Source: an uncultured Bacteroidaceae bacterium (GTDB lineage: Bacteria > Bacteroidota > Bacteroidia > Bacteroidales > Bacteroidaceae). Taken from it: a stretch of 64,000 nt of DNA. Of the stretch, positions 9,315-17,120 are shown one piece after another (position 1 is the stretch's first letter; every line of letters begins with the position of its first letter). The notes below the pieces were generated by a model. The model searched no databases. It was not told the origin of the DNA and saw only the letters and a program-made list of their open reading frames with translations. Both the position numbers and the translations under genes were made by a program. The DNA lies in NCBI GenBank assembly GCA_905234605.1, contig CAJOIE010000010.1, forward strand, positions 62,001 through 126,000. Reading direction: 5' to 3'.

Positions 9315-11045
9315 TTACCAGAAGTACCAGTAGAAGCATGCGCAGAGGCCTACGACGACGAGGGTGCCCACGATGTCCCAGACGCCCCAGCTCTCGCGGA
9401 TGCTCTTCTTGAAGTCCGCGGAGAAGGTGATGGCTTCTACCTGCTCCTTGGAGGGTGCTGGCGTGACGAAGCTGACGACCACCATCAGGGCTATGATGAA
9501 CACAAGCAGCCAGCATTCGAACACGAGCCAGTTGGTCTGCCAAAACCATGTGGTGTGCTCCCAGAGCCAACCGTCCATTGTGGCTTTGCCTGTGTCGGTG
9601 ATGACGTTGGTCACCAGACGGAGCATGCCAACGCAGAAGCCGCCGATGAGGCCCCATTCGCCAGCCTTCGGGGTTATCTTCTTCGAGAATATGCCGAGGG
9701 TGAACACTGCCACCATGGCGGGTGCCAGCAGCGACTGTATGCCCTGCAGGTAGCTGTAGAGTGAGCCGAGGCTCATCATCACGGGCATCCATATCAGGCC
9801 GAGGAGCACGACGACAACGGTGGCTATGCGGCCAACGAGCACGTAGTGGGCTTCGCTCATGCCTTTCTTCATGGGCTTGTAGAAGTCCTCGGTGAAGAGG
9901 GTGGCGCAGCTGTTGAAGAATGCTGCGAGCGAGGCCACGAGGGCGCACACGAAGCCGATGGTCACAATGCCCTTGATGCCGGCAGGCAGTATGTTCTTCA
10001 CCATGAGGGCGAAGGCTGCGTCGGTGTCGTCCATGACGAAGCCGCCCACGTTCTTCTGTGCCATGGCTGCTGCTATCATGCCAGGGATGAGGAACATGAA
10101 GCAGGGCAGGATCTTGAAGAAGCCTGCGGCGATGGTGCCGCGGCGGGCGCGTGCCATCACCTTGGCGTTGTCCTCGCCAGGCACCTGGCCGAGCACACGC
10201 TGAACGATGTGCTGGTCGGTGCACCAGTACCAGAATCCTATGATGCATGCTCCGAGGAAGACCACGTAGCCTGGATACTCAGCATACATGGGGTCGCCCG
10301 GGTCGGTGTGGAACATGTGGTTGATGCCGTAGCCGTCGTGCATGGAGCGGGCGGTGTCCATCATGGTGGTCCAGCCTTCTGCCACGCTGCCGCCGCCGAG
10401 GGTGGCCAGGCCGAGGAAGAGCACGAGGAACGAGCCTATGATGAGGATGGGTGTCTGGATGGAGGAGAGGGTCATCACGCCTTTCATGCCGCCAAAGACG
10501 GTGAAGACTGCCGTGACGGCAATCAGGCCGATGGCTCCCACCCAGAAGTTTAGGCCGAGCAGGTACTCAAAGAAGATGCCGCCGGTGAAGGCTGTCACGG
10601 AGACCTTGGTGAGGACGTAGGCCACGAGGGTGATGATGCTGAGCCACGAGCCTGTGCGCTGGGTGTAGCGGAACTTGAGGAAGTCGGGCATGGTGATGAT
10701 TTTGCCCATCTTGTTGATGAGCAACTGGTAGAAGGGCACGAAGAGCCAGCCCAGGATGAGTATCATCCAGCCTTGCATCTCCCAGTGGGCCATGCCGACG
10801 CCGTCCTTGGCTCCTGTGCCGGCGAGGCCTACGAGGTGCTCCGAGCCTATGTTGGCGGCGAAGATGGCCATGCCGATGACGTACCACGGCTCGCCCTTGC
10901 CGAAGAGGTAGGCGCTCGAGTCCTCGCCCTCTTGTGCTTTCTTGTCTTTCCAGATGGCATACCAGACAGCTGCTATGACACCGATGAGGCCGACGGCGAG
11001 TATCGCCCAGTCAAGCCAGATGAATTCATGTGATGTCCAATTCAT
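9315..11045 (-). CDS. Sodium/solute symporter of the SSS family, probable arabinose transporter
   Basis: Inner-membrane Na+-coupled sugar symporter (SGLT/SSS fold), 576 residues with many hydrophobic segments from residue 10 to the C-terminus. Typical features are 'FLFGKGEPWYVIGMAIFAANIGSEHLVGLAGTGAKDG' (TM2 region), 'MPDFLKFRYTQRTGSW', 'LGGMKGVMTLSSIQTPILIIGS', and 'FWYWCTDQHIVQRVLGQVPGEDNAKVMARARRG'. It is placed between the epimerase lipoprotein and araR, so L-arabinose is the likely substrate by context; sequence alone cannot separate it from glucose or galactose symporters. Confidence 0.9.
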   Translation of the reverse strand: MNWTSHEFIWLDWAILAVGLIGVIAAVWYAIWKDKKAQEGEDSSAYLFGKGEPWYVIGMAIFAANIGSEHLVGLAGTGAKDGVGMAHWEMQGWMILILGWLFVPFYQLLINKMGKIITMPDFLKFRYTQRTGSWLSIITLVAYVLTKVSVTAFTGGIFFEYLLGLNFWVGAIGLIAVTAVFTVFGGMKGVMTLSSIQTPILIIGSFLVLFLGLATLGGGSVAEGWTTMMDTARSMHDGYGINHMFHTDPGDPMYAEYPGYVVFLGACIIGFWYWCTDQHIVQRVLGQVPGEDNAKVMARARRGTIAAGFFKILPCFMFLIPGMIAAAMAQKNVGGFVMDDTDAAFALMVKNILPAGIKGIVTIGFVCALVASLAAFFNSCATLFTEDFYKPMKKGMSEAHYVLVGRIATVVVVLLGLIWMPVMMSLGSLYSYLQGIQSLLAPAMVAVFTLGIFSKKITPKAGEWGLIGGFCVGMLRLVTNVITDTGKATMDGWLWEHTTWFWQTNWLVFECWLLVFIIALMVVVSFVTPAPSKEQVEAITFSADFKKSIRESWGVWDIVGTLVVVGLCACFYWYFW

Positions 11046-11046
11046 G

Positions 11047-11105
11047 GGTTAAAGCCCCTCTCTTATCCCTCTTCCGGGGGAAGACCTCACAGGGGCATGG
11101 GCCTG
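11047..11105. repeat. Palindromic element upstream of the symporter gene
   Basis: CTTCCGGGGGAAG (11070-11082) next to AAGACCTCACAGGGGCATGGGCCT, the same order of blocks as in the spacers before araA and araB. It is less perfect than the other two. Confidence 0.55.
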
Positions 11106-11175
11106 TTGTTTGATTTGAATAGGAGTTTGTCTTGTGGTTGCCGCTCTCGCACGGGCAGCGGGAGGCGGAGGTGGC

Positions 11176-12342
11176 TTACTTCACTGAGAACTTATAGGCG
11201 CAGTGGCTGGTGTAGCGCTCGCCGGGGTTGAGTGTTGCCGAGGGCCAGCCGGGGAGGTTGCTCTTGTTGGGGGTGTCGGGGTACTTCTGTGTCTCGAGGC
11301 AGATGCCGGCGTGCTGCTCGTAGGCGATGCCTTGCTTGCCTGTCTCGCTGCCGTCGAGGAAGTTGCCGCTGTAGACCTGTATGCCGGGCTCGTCGGTGAA
11401 CACCTCCACGAGGATGCCTGTCTTGGGGCTGTAGATGCTGGCGGCCACCTGTGTGTCGTCGCCGCGGGTGTTGAGGCACCAGTTGTGGTCGAAGCCGTTG
11501 CCGTTGCGTATCTGCTCAAATTCGAAGTTGCGCACGTCCTGCTCCACGGCGTGTGGCGTGCGGAAGTCCATCGGTGTGCCTTCCACGGGCACGATGGCAC
11601 CTGTGGTCATGTAGGTGGTGTCGACGGGTGTGTAGGCGTCGGCGTTGATGTAGAGCTGATGGTTGGTGATGGGCTCGGCGGGGTTGCCGTTGAGGTTGAA
11701 GTAGCTGTGGTTGGTCATGTTGATGACGGTGGGGCGTGTGGTGGTGGCTTCATAGCAGATGTCGAGCGTGCCGTCGTCCGTCAGTGTGTAGGCCACGATG
11801 GCTGTCACCTCGCCGGGGAAGCCTTGGTCGCCGTCGGGGCTCACGCGCTTGAGGATGAGCTGTGACGAGTCGGCGGCTACGACCTCGTAGGGCTGATATT
11901 GCCATCCTTCGGGGCCGCCGTGCAGGCAGTGACCGAAGTTGTTCTGCGGCAGCTGTATCTCCTCGCCGTCGACGGTGATGCGCCCCTGGTTGATGCGGTT
12001 GGCATAGCGGCCGATGGCTGCGCCGAAGTCGCTGGGCGTCTCTTCCTTGTTGATGTAGTCCTGCACGTTGTCGAAGCCGAGCACCACGTCGGTGGGATTG
12101 CCGTCGCGGTCGGGCGTGACGATGCTCACTATGCGTCCGCCGAAGTTGGTCACGCACACTTCCATGCCGCCCGTGTTGGTCAGCGTGAAGAGCTGTGTCG
12201 GGATGCCGGCCACGGTGTCAACGAAGAGCTCGGGGTCGAGGCCGCTGGCGGTGAGCTGCGGCGTGGTGGCCTGTGGTGCGTTGCATGCCGTGAGGGCAGC
12301 AGCGAAGGCTGCCGCGCATGCGCCTTGAAGAAGTTTGTTCAT
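11176..12342 (-). CDS. Aldose 1-epimerase, predicted lipoprotein
   Basis: Mutarotase of the GalM family that interconverts alpha and beta anomers of free sugars. ATG 12342 gives a lipoprotein signal 'MNKLLQGACAAAFAAALTAC' with lipobox LTAC and Cys20 as anchor, so it should act in the periplasm and present the right arabinose anomer to the symporter. Family motifs: 'TNFGGRIVSIVTPDRDG', 'YANRINQGRITVDGEEIQLPQN', catalytic His in 'MTNHSYFNLNG', and Glu in the 'GICLETQKYPDTPN' region. Length is 388 residues. It is the first gene of the arabinose operon. Confidence 0.92.
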   Translation of the reverse strand: MNKLLQGACAAAFAAALTACNAPQATTPQLTASGLDPELFVDTVAGIPTQLFTLTNTGGMEVCVTNFGGRIVSIVTPDRDGNPTDVVLGFDNVQDYINKEETPSDFGAAIGRYANRINQGRITVDGEEIQLPQNNFGHCLHGGPEGWQYQPYEVVAADSSQLILKRVSPDGDQGFPGEVTAIVAYTLTDDGTLDICYEATTTRPTVINMTNHSYFNLNGNPAEPITNHQLYINADAYTPVDTTYMTTGAIVPVEGTPMDFRTPHAVEQDVRNFEFEQIRNGNGFDHNWCLNTRGDDTQVAASIYSPKTGILVEVFTDEPGIQVYSGNFLDGSETGKQGIAYEQHAGICLETQKYPDTPNKSNLPGWPSATLNPGERYTSHCAYKFSVK

Positions 12343-12372
12343 GGGTAATTGGGTTGTTGGGTTGTTAATGGC

Positions 12373-12380
12373 CAAAGATA
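12373..12380 (-). promoter_or_regulatory. -7 element of the arabinose operon promoter
   Basis: TATCTTTG on the minus strand, 30 bp upstream of the epimerase ATG. No clear -33 TTG is present at the proper distance, consistent with a regulated promoter. Confidence 0.65.
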
Positions 12381-12398
12381 GTGTTTTTTTCTTGCGGG

Positions 12399-12413
12399 GT
12401 GTATGTGCTACAC
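12399..12413. promoter_or_regulatory. Candidate AraR operator
   Basis: Inverted repeat GTGTA-N5-TACAC at the place where the -33 element would lie, 19 bp upstream of the -7 box of the arabinose operon. Position and symmetry suggest a regulator site; the link to AraR is inference. Confidence 0.35.
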
Positions 12414-12439
12414 TTTTTTTTGCCTTTCAGCAGCTTAAG

Positions 12440-13213
12440 TTACTCGTAGAGGTCGCGAATAGTATGCGCTCCAGCCAGTTCGCACAATAGCTGTGCGTAG
12501 CGCGCAGCCACGGCGGCAGCGAAGCGCTTACCTTTGTCGGCAGTGGCGCGGCGTGGGTCGCCTATGCCTGTGTCGCTGCTCACCATGTCCCAGTGGCGTG
12601 GCATCCAGGCCACACCGTCGCGCAGGGTGGGCAGGGCAAAACGGCGTGAGGCACCGTCGCCGGCCTCGTCGGGATGCACGAGCTCCGGGTGGTAGTGCAT
12701 CATCACCGACGTCTCGAGCTCGTCGGCATGGTCGCCCGGCTGCTCGAAGTAGTCGCGTGCCGGCACTACCTTGAACCACTCGCTCGTCAGGATGATGAAG
12801 TCAGGGTATGCCACGGCCAGGTCGCGCACCATGCTCTTGAAGGTGTTGCCGCCGTGGCCGTTCACAATCAGCAGGCGGCGTAGACCCTGGTGGTGCAGCG
12901 AGGCCACGGTGTCGGTGAGTATGCTGCGCTGTGTGTCGTAGCTGTAGTGCAGGCAGAAGGGCAGGTCGCGCTGCCCGGGGTTTTGCGAGCCCATGCTCAC
13001 GGGCGGCAGCACCATTGCGCGTACATCATATAGTCTGAGAGCGAGCTCGGCGGCGTCGCGTGCCACGGCGTGTGCCAGCAGCGTGTCGGTGAGGTAGGGC
13101 AGATGCAGGTTGTGGGGCTCGGTGGCTCCCCATGGCAGGATGGCGGCAGAGTAGTCGTGCCGGCGCACGCGTCCGTAGGTGGTTTGGCTTAGGTCGGTGG
13201 GAGAAGTAGTCAT
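12440..13213 (-). CDS. Creatininase-family metal-dependent amidohydrolase
   Basis: Member of the creatininase/MftE-like family of metal-dependent amidases. Motifs are the metal-binding 'PWGATEPHNLHLPYLTDT' (Glu, His, Asp), 'LLIVNGHGGNTFKS', and 'PGDHADELETS' with a further ligand Glu. The ORF track starts 41 residues early in a low-complexity leader; ATG 13213 gives 'MTTSPTDLSQTTYGRVRRHDYSAAILPWGATEPH', matching the family, and 257 residues. It lies upstream of the arabinose operon on the same strand but that operon has its own promoter. The substrate is unknown; it is unlikely to be creatinine itself. Confidence 0.85.
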   Translation of the reverse strand: MTTSPTDLSQTTYGRVRRHDYSAAILPWGATEPHNLHLPYLTDTLLAHAVARDAAELALRLYDVRAMVLPPVSMGSQNPGQRDLPFCLHYSYDTQRSILTDTVASLHHQGLRRLLIVNGHGGNTFKSMVRDLAVAYPDFIILTSEWFKVVPARDYFEQPGDHADELETSVMMHYHPELVHPDEAGDGASRRFALPTLRDGVAWMPRHWDMVSSDTGIGDPRRATADKGKRFAAAVAARYAQLLCELAGAHTIRDLYE

Positions 13214-13273
13214 CGGGGATAGAGGATGCAGGATGCAAAATGGAGAAAGGGAAACGGATGAGTGTGCAACAGG

Positions 13274-13281
13274 CAAAAATA
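13274..13281 (-). promoter_or_regulatory. Putative -7 element for the creatininase-family gene
   Basis: TATTTTTG on the minus strand, 60 bp upstream of the chosen start. The neighbouring DNA is a run of imperfect ACATTC/GCATG-type repeats. No good -33 is seen. Confidence 0.4.
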
Positions 13282-13324
13282 GCCACATTCCACATTCCGC
13301 ATGCCACATTCTGCATATTAATGC

Positions 13325-13332
13325 TATCTTTG
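13325..13332 (+). promoter_or_regulatory. -7 element of the guaD promoter
   Basis: TATCTTTG on the plus strand. Transcription from here would give a leader of about 140 nt that contains the whole 13396-13475 repeat array. Confidence 0.6.
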
Positions 13333-13395
13333 CCACTGTAACAGACTCTCCGCCCGACTGTCATTATGGTGTCGGGCGCACCGTTGCCTCCAAAT

Positions 13396-13475
13396 CACCC
13401 TGCACCCACGGCACAGCCACCCTGCACCCACGCCAGCAGCTGCCCTGCACCCATATCATCAACACCCTGCACCCT
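13396..13475 (+). repeat. Four-unit ~22-bp repeat array in the guaD leader
   Basis: Units start at 13396, 13418, 13441 and 13463 (22, 23, 22 bp). Each carries the core CCTGCACCC followed by a variable part; units 1 and 2 share CACCCTGCACCCACG. The last unit ends 5 bp before the guaD ATG, so the array occupies the translation initiation region. Confidence 0.85.
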
Positions 13476-13479
13476 GATT

Positions 13480-13974
13480 ATGACATACACAGCAAGCAAT
13501 AGCACAGAACAAGACCGCACATTCATGCGCGAGGCCATACGTCTGGCCTCGGAGAGCGTGGAGCGCGGCGGCGGCCCCTTCGGTGCCGTTGTCGTCAAGG
13601 ACGGTAAGATAGTAGCCGGCAGCTCCAACAGCGTCACCATCGACATGGATCCCACGGCTCATGCCGAAGTCAATGCCATACGCCAGGCATGCCGCAGCCT
13701 CGGCACCTTCAATCTCACAGGCTGCACCATCTACACGTCGTGTGAGCCGTGCCCCATGTGCCTCGGAGCCATCTACTGGGCGCACATCTCACGCATCTAC
13801 TACGGCAACACGCGCAAGGATGCACGCGACATCGACTTTGCCGACGACTTTATCTATCAGGAGTTGGAACGCCCCCTCGAGGCCCGCACCGTGCCCATAT
13901 TGCCGCTGCTGCACGACGAGGCACAGCAGACCTTCAGGCAGTGGCGAGCCAAGGCCGATAGGGTGGCGTACTGA
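13480..13974 (+). CDS. guaD: Guanine deaminase (cytidine deaminase-like fold)
   Basis: Hydrolyses guanine to xanthine and ammonia in purine salvage. The zinc site of the deaminase superfamily is present: 'THAEVNAIR'-type motif as 'PTAHAEVNAIRQACRSLG' and 'CTIYTSCEPCPMCLGAIYWAHISRIYYGNT'. The C-terminus ends in an aromatic residue after 'FRQWRAKADRVAY', as in the B. subtilis GuaD type whose tail closes the active site. ATG 13480 starts 'MTYTASNSTEQDRTFMREAIRLASE' and gives 164 residues; the ORF track extends upstream through the repeat array. tRNA adenosine deaminase TadA is the alternative but lacks this tail. Confidence 0.9.
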   Translation: MTYTASNSTEQDRTFMREAIRLASESVERGGGPFGAVVVKDGKIVAGSSNSVTIDMDPTAHAEVNAIRQACRSLGTFNLTGCTIYTSCEPCPMCLGAIYWAHISRIYYGNTRKDARDIDFADDFIYQELERPLEARTVPILPLLHDEAQQTFRQWRAKADRVAY

Positions 13975-14026
13975 GCGGCCGCAGCGTCAGCTTGCCGACA
14001 TGGCAACGAAAAAAGTGGGCTAATGT

Positions 14027-14057
14027 TTGGCATCTTGGCGGCAAAGCCCTACTTTTG
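14027..14057 (+). promoter_or_regulatory. tRNA-His promoter
   Basis: -33 TTGG at 14027 and -7 TACTTTTG at 14050-14057, 23 bp start to start. The 12-bp block TTGGCATCTTGG is identical to that of the recR promoter and in the same position. Confidence 0.75.
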
Positions 14058-14099
14058 CGCTCGCAAACAGGCAGAAGCACTGCTTCGCGCCTCGCGATG

Positions 14100-14176
14100 G
14101 TGACCATAGTTCAGTTGGTTAGAGCGTCAGATTGTGGTTCTGAATGTCGTGGGTTCGAGTCCCACTGGTCACCCCA
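14100..14176 (+). tRNA. tRNA-His (GTG anticodon)
   Basis: Cloverleaf by eye: acceptor GTGACCA/TGGTCAC, anticodon stem TCAGA/TCTGA with loop TTGTGGT (anticodon GTG), T-arm GTGGG-TTCGAGT-CCCAC, and encoded CCA at 14174-14176. The preceding G at 14099 and discriminator C at 14173 give the G-1:C73 pair peculiar to histidine tRNAs. Confidence 0.97.
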
Positions 14177-14180
14177 CAGC

Positions 14181-14220
14181 AAACCCCTGCAACTCCGAGA
14201 GCGGCAGGGGTTTGGCTTGT
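14181..14220 (+). terminator. Terminator of tRNA-His
   Basis: Perfect 10-bp stem AAACCCCTGC (14181-14190) / GCAGGGGTTT (14204-14213) with a 13-nt loop and a T-rich 3' side. The following 14221-14444 shows no gene; base composition shifts to A+T-rich near 14400, the left edge of the defence island. Confidence 0.85.
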
Positions 14221-14444
14221 TATGTGGCGGGGCTCTGCCTCCCTGCATGCAGGTGCACGTCACGTGCTTGCTGCCCATGCATAGCGCATCGCTCAGCAGC
14301 AGCCTCCCAGGGTGCTGCAAACGGCTTTGTGCTATGGCTACTGTCTGCCATCGCACCAGGGAGAATATGGTTGCTCCGCCCTGTTCGGGGGACTCTCATC
14401 TTGGAGAAAAAGGTGCAAGGACAGTTTTATATAGCCCGATGCAG

Positions 14445-14900
14445 TCAGATGTTTATTGTTAGTTTATTGTGATAGATGTTTTTATAGGCATACAAGCCAC
14501 TATGTTCAGTCACTCCGACAAACACAATCCTGTCTGCCATTTCACATACATATCTGTTCCTGACCATTGCTGTCATCTTTGACTGCCGCGCGGCGTTGCT
14601 GACAGAGATAATCAACAGACGGTTCTGAGCCAACGGCTCTTTTAATTCGTCAGGAATAACCTTATACATCCTTCGGGCAAGCACAATGATAATGGGCTGA
14701 CTGCCCTTCAGAAGGAAGTGAAGCACATCTTGTTCCAACTTGCTACTGAAACCGCTGACCACACACTCCCCACGATTGCGCATCGCCGTTGCCCAGTCAT
14801 AGCACCTCAGTACCGTTTCTGAAGAAATGGTACTCGATGCCAAGAATGCAGTCTTCTTCAGTTCCAGCAGACCCTGATTGCCAAGATACTCCACTTTCAT
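14445..14900 (-). CDS. SLOG/DprA-like Rossmann-fold protein
   Basis: A 151-residue protein resembling the small DprA/LOG-related family often found in Bacteroidetes defence loci. 'LLELKKTAFLASSTISSETVLRCYDWATAMRNRGECVVSGFSSKLEQDVLHFLLKGSQPIIIVLAR' gives a Rossmann core with a serine/glycine nucleotide loop (VVSGFSSKLEQDVL); then 'QNRLLIISVSN...RNRYVCEMADRIVFVGVTEHSGLY'. It starts 15 bp after the first YhcG nuclease gene, so the two are probably co-transcribed. By analogy with SLOG proteins it may sense a nucleotide signal or bind DNA; neither is shown here. Confidence 0.7.
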   Translation of the reverse strand: MKVEYLGNQGLLELKKTAFLASSTISSETVLRCYDWATAMRNRGECVVSGFSSKLEQDVLHFLLKGSQPIIIVLARRMYKVIPDELKEPLAQNRLLIISVSNAARQSKMTAMVRNRYVCEMADRIVFVGVTEHSGLYAYKNIYHNKLTINI

Positions 14901-14915
14901 GGTCTCTAATATCAG

Positions 14916-15962
14916 TCATTCCTTATTTTGTAGTTCAAAGATAGCTTTTTGTTTTTCTATCTCCCTTTGCAATTCCTCTTGCGAAGGCAAGAAGGTCAAA
15001 TATTTTGAGGCAAACAATTGCTTGCTGTCGTGAAGCACGGAATAGCGGGCAATGTCCTCACTTGTCTCAGAACACAGCAGAAGACCAATAGTTGGATTGT
15101 CACCCTCCGTGCGTTTTAGGTCATCAAACATCCGCACATACATATCCATCTGTCCTACATCTTGGTGTGTCACCTTCTGTGTCTTCAAGTCTATCAAGAC
15201 ATAGCACTTCAACACCACATTATAGAAAACAAGGTCTATGAAGAAATCGCCCGCATCTGTCTTCACATGGTATTGTTCAAACATAAAAGCAAAACCGCGT
15301 CCCAATTCCAGCAAGAACGCCCTGAGATGCTTAATGATAGACCTCTCAAGGTCGCTTTCCGTATAGTCGCTATTAGATTGTAGTTGCAAGAACTCTGCTA
15401 CTACAGGGTCTTTCAAGAATCCTCTTGCATCTTCCTGCAGTGGTGCCGTCAATGCCTGCATTTCCGCAATGACAGCCTCTTTCTTCGGTGATTGCAGCAG
15501 ACGATGATAATATTGCGAGCCAACATTGCGTGCTAACGTACGAACACTCCACATCTCTCTCGATGCTTCTTTCACATACCAGTATCTGGCATCATCGCTT
15601 GTCACAGAGAGCAAGGTACGAAAGTGAGTCCACGTAAGATTTGGCACTCGCGAGTACCAAATCTCTAAGTCATTGAAACACAAGTAGAACTGTCTATATG
15701 CTCGTAAGTCACGAGGCGTATATCCTTTGGCATAAGTCTTACATAAATCAGCAGAAAGCATATTGATTATCTGTGCCCCATATTCTGCTCTTTTCTCTCC
15801 TTGCTGTTCCTCTTCTACAATGCGTTTCCCCACTTGCCAATATGTGAACACAGTTATAGCATTCACATTTTGATATGCCTTTTTCAGTCCACTCTCAACA
15901 ATGCCTCTCACATCATTAATGAGAGCCGACATCGTTGTCTGTATTGCATACTTATCGTCCAT
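14916..15962 (-). CDS. YhcG/DUF1016-family PD-(D/E)XK nuclease, copy 1
   Basis: 348 residues. N-terminal DUF1016 helical domain ('YWQVGKRIVEEEQQGEKRAEYGAQIINMLSADL', 'YTPRDLRAYRQFYL', 'LTWTHFRTLLSV') and C-terminal PD-(D/E)XK nuclease core 'DFFIDLVFYNVVLKCYVLIDLKTQKVTHQDVGQMDMYVRMFD' with acidic residues and the Lys of D-L-K. The usual Glu before the Lys is Asp. Proteins of this family are commonly linked to restriction-modification loci. It starts 8 bp after its own promoter, one of three near-identical promoters in this cluster. It shares the order of motifs with copies 2 and 3 but is clearly diverged from them. Confidence 0.85.
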   Translation of the reverse strand: MDDKYAIQTTMSALINDVRGIVESGLKKAYQNVNAITVFTYWQVGKRIVEEEQQGEKRAEYGAQIINMLSADLCKTYAKGYTPRDLRAYRQFYLCFNDLEIWYSRVPNLTWTHFRTLLSVTSDDARYWYVKEASREMWSVRTLARNVGSQYYHRLLQSPKKEAVIAEMQALTAPLQEDARGFLKDPVVAEFLQLQSNSDYTESDLERSIIKHLRAFLLELGRGFAFMFEQYHVKTDAGDFFIDLVFYNVVLKCYVLIDLKTQKVTHQDVGQMDMYVRMFDDLKRTEGDNPTIGLLLCSETSEDIARYSVLHDSKQLFASKYLTFLPSQEELQREIEKQKAIFELQNKE

Positions 15963-15970
15963 ATCGTTTG

Positions 15971-16004
15971 CAAAAACTACACATTCTTAATTATGATGAA
16001 CCAA
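15971..16004 (-). promoter_or_regulatory. Promoter of YhcG copy 1
   Basis: -33 TTGGTTCATCATAAT (minus strand from 16004) and a -7-like TAGTTTTTG one base longer than consensus (15971-15979). The TTRGTTCATCATAAT block and the CTATGATT upstream of it are shared with copy 3; the block alone with copy 2. Confidence 0.55.
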
Positions 16005-16075
16005 TCATAGCCCCGTGCAGTCCTTGGTTTTATATTAAGCACCTCTTTTCGGGTTGCCCACGAAGGATATTGTTA

Positions 16076-17074
16076 TTACCTGTTAACATGAGCCTGTAGT
16101 TTTACCTCGTCTATTTCTTTGATCAGTTCTTCTGTTGTTGGCAAATAGAGTTGGTATTTGCTGGCAAGAATCGTCGTGTTATTCTCTGGCAGAGCCATCT
16201 TTACTACCGTGTCATTCTTGTCAGTACACAATAGGATGCCAATAGTCGGGTTCTCATCTTCCTGTTTCTCACAGCGGTCATAATAGTTAACATACATTTG
16301 CAACTGTCCAAGATCTTGGTGTGTCAACTTTTCCGTTTTCAGTTCCACTATTACAAAGCAGCGCAGCAGACGATTGTAGAAAACCAAATCTGCAAAGAAC
16401 TCATCATCTTCTAATAGAATTCGCTTTTGTCTCGTTACAAACGAGAAGCCTTTACCCATTTCCAGCAAGAAGTCTGCGATGTGAGAGATGATGGCACTCT
16501 CCAAGTCTTTCTCATAATAAGACGCTTTTCGCTCCAGGCCCAGAAACTCCAACACCATCGGGTCTTTGATAATCTCGACAGTCTTTTCTGGTATTCTCTC
16601 TTTTCGTGCAACAGCCAACACCGATTCTTTGTCATTGCTCAGCAACAATCGCTCATAGAGCATCGAATTAATCTTCCGCTCCGTTTCCCTCGCCGTCCAT
16701 GCATTGTTCACAGATTCCAATTCGTAGTATTCCCGCTTGTCGGGATCTGGTATCTGAATCAGCAACCGATATTGACTCCAGTTCAATTGTGAACGCAGTG
16801 TGTTCCCAATTGGGTAAGTTCTATAAAATTGACGACAGAATTTCAATTGTCGCTCACCAAATCCGCTGCCATATTCAGGTTCCAATTCTTTGGCAAGGTT
16901 CTTGATGAGGTACGCACCATAGTCAGCCCGCTCCTTGCCCTGTTGTTCCTCTTCAAATATTCGCTTGCCGATATTCCAATACATCTGTACACGGCAGAAG
17001 TCCACACTTCGTACTGCCGTAGAGCGAGCTTTGTCGATAATGGACCTGATTATCTTCTTTGCTTCTTTCTTCAT
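16076..17074 (-). CDS. YhcG/DUF1016-family PD-(D/E)XK nuclease, copy 2
   Basis: 332 residues from ATG 17074; the ORF track start at 17101 lies upstream of the promoter -7 element. DUF1016 domain: 'MYWNIGKRIFEEEQQGKERADYGAYLIKNLAKELEPEYGSGFGERQLKFCRQFY' and 'LNWSQYRLLIQIPD'. Nuclease core 'DDEFFADLVFYNRLLRCFVIVELKTEKLTHQDLGQLQMYVNYYDRCEKQEDENPTIGILLC' has the full D...E-L-K. This is the most canonical of the three copies. It has its own promoter rather than read-through from copy 3. Confidence 0.88.
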   Translation of the reverse strand: MKKEAKKIIRSIIDKARSTAVRSVDFCRVQMYWNIGKRIFEEEQQGKERADYGAYLIKNLAKELEPEYGSGFGERQLKFCRQFYRTYPIGNTLRSQLNWSQYRLLIQIPDPDKREYYELESVNNAWTARETERKINSMLYERLLLSNDKESVLAVARKERIPEKTVEIIKDPMVLEFLGLERKASYYEKDLESAIISHIADFLLEMGKGFSFVTRQKRILLEDDEFFADLVFYNRLLRCFVIVELKTEKLTHQDLGQLQMYVNYYDRCEKQEDENPTIGILLCTDKNDTVVKMALPENNTTILASKYQLYLPTTEELIKEIDEVKLQAHVNR

Positions 17075-17082
17075 ATCGTTTG

Positions 17083-17114
17083 CAAAATTACACATTCTCA
17101 TTATGATGAACTAA
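17083..17114 (-). promoter_or_regulatory. Promoter of YhcG copy 2
   Basis: -7 TAATTTTG at 17083-17090 and TTAGTTCATCATAAT upstream (from 17114), 24 bp apart. It fixes the start of copy 2 at ATG 17074. Confidence 0.65.
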
Positions 17115-17120
17115 TGTCTT

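Noticed and set aside
13396-13475. CRISPR array
   Set aside because: Units are only 22-23 bp including the spacer, cores are imperfect, and no cas genes are present.
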